Origin: Methanobacteriota archaeon
GTDB lineage: Archaea > Halobacteriota > Methanosarcinia > Methanosarcinales > Methanosarcinaceae
DNA length: 5,349 nucleotides
Direction of reading: 5' to 3'
Assembly: GCA_030837265.1 (NCBI GenBank)
Contig: JAUPKV010000278.1
Span: 1 to 5,349, forward strand
A model generated the notes under the pieces. It was not told where the DNA came from, did no database searches, and saw nothing but the letters and a program-made list of their open reading frames with translations. Positions 1 through 5,260 of the stretch are shown piece after piece (the first letter of the stretch is position 1; every line of letters starts with the position of its first letter). Position numbers and translations under genes: made by a program.

Positions 1-884
1 ACCTTTGTCCTTGCTCCGTGCAGGATTCCTTCTTCTCCGGCGCAGAGGGAAGCTGAGTGAAGGGCTGCTTTTTCCGTGCATTTCAGGGCTTTTCCCCCGG
101 CTTCCACGGCAATCAGCCTGACATCTCTGTCTTCGATAAAAGGATAGAAAGTCCCCATTGCATTGCTCCCGCCTCCTGCACAGGCGATGAGTGTATCTGG
201 AAGCCTGCCTTCTTTTTCCATTGCCTGCTCTCTTATTTCGCGCCCTATAACGCTCTGGAAGTCCCTTACGATCATAGGGTAAGGATGGGGACCCACCACT
301 GATCCGATCAGGTAGTGAGTGTTTCCTATGTTCGTAACCCAGTCCCTGAAAGCCTCATTGATTGCGTCCTTGAGGGTTTTTGAACCGGTATGTACGGCTT
401 TTACCTCGGTGCCCATGAGTTCCATTCTGTATGCGTTCATCTGCTGGCGTTTAACGTCTTTTGCACCCATGTAGACGACGGTTTCAAACCCCAGATTTGC
501 CCCTGCCATTGCTGTTGCAGTCCCGTGCTGTCCTGCCCCTGTTTCGGCAATCAGCCTGGTTTTTCCCATATATTTTGCGAGAAGAGCCTGCCCTATGGCG
601 TTGTTTAACTTGTGTGCTCCTCCATGCACAAGGTCTTCCCTTTTAAGGTAGATTTTAGTCCCGTATTTTTTGCTCAGGTTCCGGGCGAGGTAAAGAGGCG
701 TTTCTCTGCCTGCAAAGTCCTTGAGGTAATGGTCAAGTTCTGCAAGGAACTCCAGATCGTTTTTGTATCTCTCATACCCTTCTTCGAGCTCTTCCAGAGC
801 CGGCATGAGGACTTCTGGCACGTACTGCCCTCCGTATTTCCCGTATTTTCCTTTTACCTGTAGTTCTGAAATTGTAAGTCCCAT
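1..884 (-). CDS. trpB: Tryptophan synthase beta chain, 3' end beyond window
   Basis: This gene encodes the PLP-dependent beta subunit of tryptophan synthase, which condenses indole (channelled from TrpA) with L-serine to give L-tryptophan in the cytoplasm. I translated 294 codons from the ATG at 884-882; the C-terminal part lies off the left edge. The N-terminus carries the family signature [12 protein letters not shown] (about residues 12-26). The PLP-binding lysine is Lys92 in the [14 protein letters not shown] motif, and the catalytic glutamate is Glu114 in AETGAGQHG. The phosphate-binding loop GGGSNA is near residue 230, and LHGARTK lies at the edge. The short N-terminus and these motifs fit the canonical TrpB1 type rather than the longer TrpB2. 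An in-frame TAA sits three codons upstream of the ATG, so the start is well bounded. A GGGAG motif lies 11 nt upstream. The gene is downstream of trpC on the same strand, and trpA would be expected next, outside the window. No frame damage is visible. Confidence 0.96.
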   Translation of the reverse strand, partial: MGLTISELQVKGKYGKYGGQYVPEVLMPALEELEEGYERYKNDLEFLAELDHYLKDFAGRETPLYLARNLSKKYGTKIYLKREDLVHGGAHKLNNAIGQALLAKYMGKTRLIAETGAGQHGTATAMAGANLGFETVVYMGAKDVKRQQMNAYRMELMGTEVKAVHTGSKTLKDAINEAFRDWVTNIGNTHYLIGSVVGPHPYPMIVRDFQSVIGREIREQAMEKEGRLPDTLIACAGGGSNAMGTFYPFIEDRDVRLIAVEAGGKALKCTEKAALHSASLCAGEEGILHGARTK

Positions 885-895
885 CAATTCGATTA

Positions 896-900
896 CTCCC
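896..900 (-). promoter_or_regulatory. Shine-Dalgarno motif of trpB
   Basis: GGGAG on the minus strand, 11 nt before the trpB ATG. It matches the AGGAGGTGAT complement of the 16S tail, though the spacing is slightly long. It supports the start at 884. Confidence 0.5.
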
Positions 901-905
901 TTATT

Positions 906-1007
906 TTCTTGATTTTTGGCTTATTGAGTCGTTACTTCCTGATTACTGATTTTATAGTCCTGAATTTTGGATTTTGAATCCTTGATCCTTAGTTTTTAAT
1001 TCCCGAT
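906..1007. repeat. Degenerate motif repeated about every 21 bp in the trpC-trpB spacer
   Basis: Related octamers start at 906 (ttcttgat), 936 (ttcctgat), 957 (gtcctgaa), 979 (tccttgat) and 1000 (ttcccgat) on the plus strand. Spacings are 30, 21, 22 and 21 bp, close to two helical turns. On the mRNA-sense (minus) strand the units read ATCARGRA-like, most with a GGA core. The rest of the spacer shows no gene; the short minus-strand frame crossing it overlaps the end of trpC and has no protein character. Confidence 0.45.
948..958 (-). promoter_or_regulatory. Possible TATA box for a separate trpB promoter
   Basis: The minus strand reads ACTATAAAATC here. An archaeal TATA box at this place would put the transcription start near 925-930, leaving a leader of about 40 nt before trpB. 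With a 238-bp gap after trpC, an internal promoter is plausible, but the whole spacer is AT-rich and another TATA-like string (GGATATAATTC, about 1036-1046) competes. This is inference from position and sequence only. Confidence 0.3.
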
Positions 1008-1097
1008 CCCATTCGTTGTGATCTTATGAAACAGAATTATATCCTTAGTTTTTGAAATGAAAGCGGACTTTTCAAACCTTTTTGCGGGCTGAAAACT

Positions 1098-1118
1098 CCT
1101 GAAAATTAAAGAAAAGAA
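1098..1118 (-). terminator. Possible U-rich termination tract after trpC
   Basis: Just past the trpC stop codon the minus strand reads a run rich in T (CTTCTTTTCTTTAATTTTC). Archaeal termination often uses such U-rich tracts without a strong hairpin, and none is seen here. If active, it would partly uncouple trpB from trpC. Weak evidence. Confidence 0.25.
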
Positions 1119-1122
1119 GTTA

Positions 1123-1926
1123 TTAACGCCAGCAAAAGCTCTGGACGAATTCTTTAGTTTTTTCGAAAACTGAATCACTTTCCATAAGTGCAGACCCTAT
1201 AAGCACAGCGTCTGCCCCTGCCTGCATTACTCGCCTGATATCAGAGGAACTGTTCATCCCGCTCTCGCTTATGATGATATGGCTGGTCCCGTGGTCAAGG
1301 TCGTATTCCCGGATTAAGGGTGCAAGCTTTTCCGTGGTAGCCAGGTCGATTTTAAGGGTCTCGAAATTCCGGTTGTTGATCCCTATTATTCTTGTACTGG
1401 TTCCCAGGGCAAGTTCAAGTTCTTCCCTGCTGTGAACCTCAACCAGAGGCTCAAACCCTTTTCCAATGGCAAGCTCGACAAATTCTCCGAGTTCTTTTCC
1501 CAGAATGCCTGCAATCAGGAGCACGAGATCGCTCCCTTCTTCTTCAAGCTGCACTTTGTCAATAATGAAGTCCTTCCTGAGAACAGGCAGGCATACAGTT
1601 TTCCTGACCTCTTTCAGGTTTTCGAGCGAACCATGAAATACTCCCGGTTCGGTAAGGACAGAGATTGCAACAGCACCTGCTTCCTCCATTTCCCATGCAA
1701 GCTCAGCAGCCACAGCCGGCGGAATTTCCCTGAAACTCTTCCCAGGGGATGCGGGCTTGACTTCTGCAATTACAGGAGCACGGCCTTCTGCCCGCGCAGC
1801 TGCCACAGCGGCAATAAAGTCCCTTTTCTGGAACTGCGGCTGCGGTCCCTTCTTGTAGACATCAGGCCCAAAAGTCTGAACCCGGGTTTTTGTTGTGTTG
1901 AGAATATGGAGAATTGAGTAGTGCAT
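1123..1926 (-). CDS. trpC: Indole-3-glycerol-phosphate synthase
   Basis: This 267-residue cytoplasmic (beta/alpha)8-barrel enzyme closes the ring of carboxyphenylamino-deoxyribulose phosphate to give indole-3-glycerol phosphate, the substrate of TrpA. Its length is normal for a stand-alone TrpC, with no TrpF fusion. The family catalytic residues are all visible: Glu55 and Lys57 in IAEVKPASPGKSF, Lys118 in VLRKDF, Glu163 in LVEVHSREEL, Asn184 in IIGINNRN, and Glu221-Ser222 in ISESGM. The phosphate site GADAVLIGSALM is near residues 237-248. The segment around 57-63 reads KPASPGK where many bacterial enzymes have K(R/K)ASPSKG, a mild variant. The ATG at 1926-1924 is chosen because it follows a GTGAT Shine-Dalgarno motif by 5 nt and a TATA box by about 50 bp. 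trpB follows on the same strand after 238 bp, a loose spacing for an operon pair. Confidence 0.96.
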   Translation of the reverse strand: MHYSILHILNTTKTRVQTFGPDVYKKGPQPQFQKRDFIAAVAAARAEGRAPVIAEVKPASPGKSFREIPPAVAAELAWEMEEAGAVAISVLTEPGVFHGSLENLKEVRKTVCLPVLRKDFIIDKVQLEEEGSDLVLLIAGILGKELGEFVELAIGKGFEPLVEVHSREELELALGTSTRIIGINNRNFETLKIDLATTEKLAPLIREYDLDHGTSHIIISESGMNSSSDIRRVMQAGADAVLIGSALMESDSVFEKTKEFVQSFCWR

Positions 1927-1931
1927 CTTTT

Positions 1932-1936
1932 ATCAC
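1932..1936 (-). promoter_or_regulatory. Shine-Dalgarno motif of trpC
   Basis: The minus strand reads GTGAT, 5 nt before the trpC ATG. It pairs with the ATCAC segment of the 16S 3' end and fixes the start codon. Confidence 0.55.
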
Positions 1937-1949
1937 TGGTGTATTATTA

Positions 1950-1955
1950 TGTACA
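1950..1955. promoter_or_regulatory. TGTACA hexamer, possible TRP-box operator
   Basis: The palindrome TGTACA lies about 25 bp downstream of the trpC TATA box, at the predicted transcription start. TGTACA is the established TRP-box sequence bound by the repressor TrpY in Methanothermobacter. Only one copy is seen here, and no TrpY gene is in the window, so a regulatory role is inference. Confidence 0.4.
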
Positions 1956-1976
1956 TCAATGTCTAATGCAATACTT

Positions 1977-1987
1977 CGTATAAAAAG
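1977..1987 (-). promoter_or_regulatory. TATA box of the trpC promoter
   Basis: The minus strand reads CTTTTTATACG, close to the archaeal TTTATA box A, with a purine-rich AAAAG-type stretch just upstream that could serve as the TFB element. It places the start of transcription near 1955 and gives a leader of about 30 nt that includes the GTGAT motif. Confidence 0.55.
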
Positions 1988-2006
1988 CTTTTGGATGATG
2001 AGGCTT

Positions 2007-2044
2007 TGCACCTAAAGTCTGATTTTTAAGCTACTTTAGGTGCA
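2007..2044. repeat. Perfect 12-bp inverted repeat with 14-nt centre
   Basis: TGCACCTAAAGT at 2007-2018 is the exact reverse complement of ACTTTAGGTGCA at 2033-2044. It lies between the divergent trpC promoter and the small membrane-protein gene, upstream of the trpC TATA box, so it would not be in the trpC transcript. It has no U-tract on either side that would suit a terminator. Possible roles are a protein-binding palindrome, a leader structure of a transcript toward 2164, or the ends of a tiny mobile remnant. Confidence 0.6.
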
Positions 2045-2069
2045 GATTGTGGACTTTTCGTGCAAGATG

Positions 2070-2124
2070 AAGACTGATGATTTGTTAATGTTTTAGAAAG
2101 TTTCAAACTAGTATAATCAGTCTT
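2070..2124. repeat. Nested inverted repeats upstream of the 2164 gene
   Basis: AAGACTGAT (2070-2078) is the exact reverse complement of ATCAGTCTT (2116-2124). Between them lies the short palindrome AGTTTCAAACT (2099-2109). Either could be an operator for the gene starting at 2164, but in AT-rich DNA short arms like these can arise by chance. Confidence 0.35.
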
Positions 2125-2136
2125 AAATTATATTAT
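2123..2136 (+). promoter_or_regulatory. Possible TATA region for the 2164 gene
   Basis: TTAAATTATATTAT lies about 30-40 bp before the ATG. It would give a very short leader; GTATAATC at 2111-2118 is an alternative that would give a leader of about 25 nt. Weak, because the surroundings are AT-rich. Confidence 0.3.
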
Positions 2137-2163
2137 TTCTGTAAAGTTTGAGAGGGATAAGAT

Positions 2164-2448
2164 ATGCCTAAAATAACTGTCAAAAATGGAGAGACCGAAG
2201 ACGAAGAAGGTGAGGAAAATCACAAAGGAATAAGGGGGAATAATTTTACAATTAATCTGAGAAAAATCAAAATACTTATAGAATTGATAGGAACAATATT
2301 TTTTGGATATATATTTTTAAATATGCAAATGTTATTCAATTTAGATTTTTCTCATTTTCTGATAATATTATTCGGAACAGCTATTCTTTTATGGTATTTG
2401 TTTATGTTATTAATCGGAGACATCATCTTCAAAGGAAAAAATAGGTAA
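2164..2448 (+). CDS. Small two-helix membrane protein, function unknown
   Basis: I do not recognise this 94-residue protein. A charged N-terminal tail (residues 1-34) has the acidic run ETEDEEGEE (10-18) and then basic RKIK (33-36). Two hydrophobic segments follow at about 35-57 and 63-85, joined by a short loop, and the protein ends in basic KGKNR. Both ends are therefore likely cytoplasmic, with a helical hairpin in the membrane. The ATG follows a purine-rich GAGAGGGAT string (2150-2158) by 5 nt, a fair Shine-Dalgarno. A broken gene for another membrane protein begins 31 bp after the stop on the same strand, so the two may have been co-transcribed. Base composition is far more AT-rich than trpC. 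The translated frame has plausible membrane-protein character and good start context, but no family was identified. Confidence 0.65.
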   Translation: MPKITVKNGETEDEEGEENHKGIRGNNFTINLRKIKILIELIGTIFFGYIFLNMQMLFNLDFSHFLIILFGTAILLWYLFMLLIGDIIFKGKNR

Positions 2449-2479
2449 ATTATTATGTAAAAGATCTAACTGTATTCTC

Positions 2480-3125
2480 ATGGTTGAAGAAGATTCCCAT
2501 AGTCAATCCAGGTTATTATATGGAGCACTTGGATTATTAGTAGGAGCTATTTTAACATTGGCTTGTAATTGGATATTGATAAGCGAACAACAACACCTAG
2601 AACAAAAAAACATTGCTAAAGCTATATATATAGACGTTTCAGTCACATCCGATCGCATTAATAATACTCTAATTCAAATGGAAGAGGTAAAAACATCTCT
2701 AAATAAATCAAATTATTCCGAACTTCCTTCATTATTAGATCCAAGACCATATTATAGTAACGATGGAACTTACTACATTTACGCCCACGATATTTCTAAA
2801 TTAGATACGGAATCATCAGGAGATATATATATACTACAAAATTATTATGGATATTGAATATGAAAGACAATATATAGAAGATTGTTATTCAAAACAATCT
2901 ACAGGTGAAAGTTTATCAGACGCAGAACAGACATATTTAGCTCAGTATAGAGAGCATATGCCCAAAAATATGAATTATTCAGTAGAATGGTCAAACAAAA
3001 TTAAGAAAGAATTAAATGAAAAATATGACTTGCATATGAATATGACACCTTATTATACTGAGTATTTTGATCCAACTTTTCACTACAAAGAAGTACAAGT
3101 TTGTGGGCTGCCTGTGTCAAATTGA
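2480..3125 (+). pseudogene. Single-pass exported protein, frameshifted at an AT tract
   Basis: The first frame (2480-2857) encodes 125 residues: a short charged N-terminus, one membrane segment (about 11-35), then a soluble region predicted outside the cell. It runs into a stop at 2855-2857. A second frame (2847-3125) continues with 92 residues of matching character (EYERQYIEDCYSKQ...). Going back in that frame gives IYIYYKIIMDIEYERQ, so the frames join smoothly if two bases are restored in the ATATATATATA tract at 2823-2833. The repaired protein would have 215 residues. Several N-x-S/T sequons (Asn61, Asn75, Asn78, and NYS and NMT in the second half) fit an exported glycoprotein. There is no clear Shine-Dalgarno before the ATG at 2480 and none before the ATG at 2847, so coupled translation of two proteins is less likely. 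The last residues (VCGLPVSN) are probably encoded by the adjoining IS end. I do not recognise the family. Confidence 0.65.
2823..2833 (+). repeat. (AT)5A dinucleotide tract at the frameshift point
   Basis: ATATATATATA lies exactly where the reading frame of the exported-protein gene changes. One more AT unit would fuse the two frames in a way that gives coherent protein sequence. Slippage at such a tract is a simple mechanism for the mutation. Confidence 0.6.
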
Positions 3126-3846
3126 GGATTGTTAGAAGTGTTTTACATTCGTGTTTTGTTTCAAAGTAATCCACTTATTTTCTCCTTTTAATGACAGCAC
3201 AAGCATTTGATTGTAAAAAATCCGGATTAATCCCATTCTCATATATCTCATGAATTACTACAGTCAAATTATAAGCTACAATTTTAGCCAATAACTCATT
3301 TTCCTGAGCAATTCTATTCTTAGACTTCAACGTCTCTCCAAACTTTCTCTTAATTGCAGCATTTATAGATTCAATGTTACTTCTCTTATGATAATGCTTT
3401 AGGAATTCATCTCTGTTGAGCTGGAAGTAGTGGTACATCTTCTTCCACATAGACGATCCTCTTGCACTTCCAACCGCGTTTTTCTTGAATGGGATATAAG
3501 GCATACCTCCTACCTCGTTAACCATTTCGAGATTATTTCGAGATGAATAAGCCAAATCAGCAGAAACTTCATTGATTGTGAAGCCTTCTGACGTTTGTTT
3601 AATCAATGGGCAGAACTGTGGAGAATCACCTGCGTTCCCATCAGTTATTATGACAGCCGTTACTATGTTTGTCTTCGCTCCTACGCACATGTGAGCCTTT
3701 AACCAATTGTGTTCTTTTGTTTTTCCGTATTTAGTCTCATTATAGACATTAAATGTGGTAGTTCTAAATCCTGTAGAATATATCGCAAAATCAGTTTCTA
3801 CTTCTGCTAAGGGCAATGCAGATAAGAGGATTAACTTGTGAAAATT
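3103..3846 (-). mobile_element. Truncated DDE-type insertion sequence remnant
   Basis: The element includes the 3' two-thirds of a transposase gene and about 70 bp of flanking DNA to its downstream side. The probable outer end is the GGGCTGCCTGTGTCAAATTG string near 3105-3124, which also supplies the last codons of the neighbouring gene. I looked for an inverted copy of that end near 3840-3985 and found none, so the transposase 5' end and the other terminus have been lost. The exact boundaries are inferred and need a family comparison. Confidence 0.55.
3175..3846 (-). pseudogene. 5'-truncated DDE transposase (IS4/IS5-like)
   Basis: The open frame gives about 223 residues read from 3846, with recognisable sequence from about 3837 (KLILLSALPLAEVETDFAIYSTGF). 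A TAA at 3847-3849 and a TTG at 3816 are not natural starts, so the N-terminal DNA-binding part is missing. The DDE catalytic core is otherwise clear: NWLKAHMCVGAKTNIVTAV, the TDGNAGDSPQF segment, SADLAYSSRNN holding the second aspartate (3558-3556), and the HKRSNIESINAAIKRKFG signature with the glutamate. Numbered from the TTG these are Asp87 and Glu149. The expected first aspartate, FAI-D-STGF in relatives, is Tyr13 here (TAT at 3780-3778), one G-to-T change from GAT. Loss of the N-terminus and of this residue means the enzyme is almost surely inactive. The remaining frame has no stop, so decay may be recent. The family assignment is from motif memory. Confidence 0.75.
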
Positions 3847-3928
3847 TTAAAAATTATTTAAATTATATATTTTTAGTAGTGTTTTATTTAGATTTGAGGT
3901 AATATTAAATAAAAAAAGTTAGTAAGTA

Positions 3929-3942
3929 CATATATTATATTA
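3929..3942 (+). promoter_or_regulatory. TATA region for the PLD-HRDC gene
   Basis: CATATATTATATTA lies about 45-55 bp before the ATG at 3986 and would place the transcription start near 3960. ATTATATATTTTTA at about 3862-3875 is an alternative in the same AT-rich stretch. Confidence 0.4.
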
Positions 3943-3974
3943 TTTGCTAAATACCCTATGTAACCGAAGTAACT

Positions 3975-3980
3975 GGGGGA
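3975..3980 (+). promoter_or_regulatory. Purine-rich ribosome binding site deciding the start
   Basis: GGGGGA ends 5 nt before the ATG at 3986. It stands out in AT-rich DNA and favours this ATG over the in-frame TTG at 3944, which has no such motif. Confidence 0.55.
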
Positions 3981-3985
3981 AGAAA

Positions 3986-4981
3986 ATGGCTGAATTTTTG
4001 AACACTGAAAGCACCTCACATTATTTAAGCAACATTATTAAACATGCCAAGCAAGAGATCATCCTAATAAGTCCGTATTTAAAAATCAATCATAAGATTA
4101 AAGATTTGATTGAAGATCAAAATAGGATGAAAACCGATGTTAAAATTGTTTATGGAAAAAATGAGTTGCAACCCGACGAAAATAATTGGATTAAACAGCT
4201 TGATTCTGTCCGTACCGGTTTTTGCAAGGATTTACATGCTAAATGTTACCTCAATGAAAAAGAAGCTATAATCACTTCAATGAATCTCTACGAATATTCT
4301 CAAATCAATAATTATGAAATGGGGGTCTATGTTTCAAAAGATGACGACCCAGAACTGTATTCTGCTGTCTACGAAGAAGCAAGAATGTTGTTTAGAATTA
4401 GTGATGAAATCAAAATAACAGTTGAGAAAATAATCTCAAGAGATGAGGAAAAAACTGATCCAATTCCAATATTAGAAGAGCAGTCAAAAGTGAAAAACTC
4501 GAAAATTGAAACTGAAAAAGAAATAACAAATTATGGTAGCAGCTCAAATGACCTAAACCTTTTCGAGAGATTGAGAATACTTCGAAGTAAAATTGCAGAA
4601 CAGGAAAATGTACCTGCGTATTACATATTCACGGATAAAACTCTTGAAGAAATATGCTCCAAGACTCCGAAAAACCCTGCTGAGTTTTTAAGTATTACAG
4701 GAGTGGGGCAAAAGAAACTTGATAGGTATGGGTCTGCTTTTCTCCGGGAAATTGCAAGCTACTATAAACAGGACTTTATCAATGATTCTGGATCATGCAT
4801 TCGTTGTGGGGAAAAAATAAGGTATAATCCTGATGAACCGTTTTGTATCGATTGTTATAATTCATGGGCCAGATTTGAAAATCCAAAGTATAAGGAAAAG
4901 TATTGTCATAAATGCGGTAAACCAATAGATACTTCAAAAGAGAAACCTATGTGTTATCAATGCTTTAAAAATGGTTTGTAA
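3986..4981 (+). CDS. PLD-like nuclease, HRDC and double zinc-ribbon fusion protein
   Basis: This intact 331-residue protein has three parts. Residues 1-145 resemble the phospholipase D-like nuclease fold, with EIILISPYL near 24-32 and one HKD-type motif: His84 and Lys86 in DLHAKCYLNE, Glu91 in place of the usual Asp, and TSMN (97-100) in place of GSxN. One motif per chain suggests it works as a dimer, as in the Nuc and BfiI enzymes. A charged linker (about 150-188) follows. Residues 189-262 form an HRDC domain (LFERLRILRSKIAEQENVPAYYIF, then FLSITGVGQKKLDRYG), the nucleic-acid-binding module of RecQ helicases and RNase D. The C-terminus holds two four-cysteine zinc sites: Cys271/274/287/290 and Cys307/310/323/326. 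The mix suggests a soluble protein that binds DNA or RNA and cuts or senses it, perhaps in repair or defence; that role is inference. It has its own promoter and no co-directional partner. Confidence 0.88.
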   Translation: MAEFLNTESTSHYLSNIIKHAKQEIILISPYLKINHKIKDLIEDQNRMKTDVKIVYGKNELQPDENNWIKQLDSVRTGFCKDLHAKCYLNEKEAIITSMNLYEYSQINNYEMGVYVSKDDDPELYSAVYEEARMLFRISDEIKITVEKIISRDEEKTDPIPILEEQSKVKNSKIETEKEITNYGSSSNDLNLFERLRILRSKIAEQENVPAYYIFTDKTLEEICSKTPKNPAEFLSITGVGQKKLDRYGSAFLREIASYYKQDFINDSGSCIRCGEKIRYNPDEPFCIDCYNSWARFENPKYKEKYCHKCGKPIDTSKEKPMCYQCFKNGL

Positions 4982-5175
4982 CAAGGATTTTAGTTTTAGC
5001 AGTAGATTCGTTAAAATGGTGAGCTTTAACTCGAAATGGTCATTCAGATCTTCAAAAAGCCCCCATGCACTTTGAACCTTCTTTTCTTTTTTCATAGTAA
5101 GCAGGATTTTCTGCACTTCATTCTAGAAAGCGTTTGAGTAGTCTCTATATTTGTCGGCAGAGTTCATAGACGATT

Positions 5176-5260
5176 AAACAGTTGTAATTGACATTCTGTC
5201 ATAACAGTCTCCAGTTGAACCTGAAGTGGTTTATGTTCTGACGATTAACCACAACTGTTT
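5176..5260. repeat. 10-bp inverted repeat enclosing a repeat block
   Basis: AAACAGTTGT (5176-5185) is the exact reverse complement of ACAACTGTTT (5251-5260). Inside it are the smaller inverted repeat TGACA-TTC-TGTCA (5190-5202) and the first 36-bp block. GACGATTAA occurs directly repeated at 5169-5177 and 5240-5248. The stretch could form a branched structure if transcribed. Confidence 0.45.

Noticed and set aside
57..863. Several plus-strand frames at 57-302, 390-608, 461-646 and 612-863
   Set aside because: All are antisense to trpB, whose translation shows clear family motifs.
996..1178. Minus-strand 60-residue frame across the trpC end
   Set aside because: Overlaps trpC in another frame and continues into the AT-rich repeat spacer; no protein features.
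1432..1917. Plus-strand 161-residue frame
   Set aside because: Lies wholly antisense to trpC, whose catalytic residues are all present; it is a shadow frame.
2847..3125. Independent 92-residue gene starting at the ATG at 2847
   Set aside because: No Shine-Dalgarno, and the frame continues upstream with sequence that matches the preceding frame's protein after a two-base repair, so it is better read as the second half of one broken gene.
3132..3886. Near-identical 14-mers TTAGAAGTGTTTTA (3132-3145) and TTAGTAGTGTTTTA (3873-3886) on both sides of the transposase
   Set aside because: The left copy is inside the inferred IS and the right one outside, so they are not a target duplication; in AT-rich DNA this match can be chance.
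3944..3985. TTG at 3944 as the start of the PLD-HRDC gene
   Set aside because: It adds 14 residues with no domain character and lacks a ribosome site, and it would overlap the likely promoter; the ATG at 3986 has GGGGGA 5 nt upstream.
4934..5116. Minus-strand 60-residue frame
   Set aside because: GTG start without a ribosome site, antisense overlap with the end of the PLD-HRDC gene, and a low-complexity leucine-lysine tail. The middle part is somewhat protein-like, so a remnant cannot be excluded.
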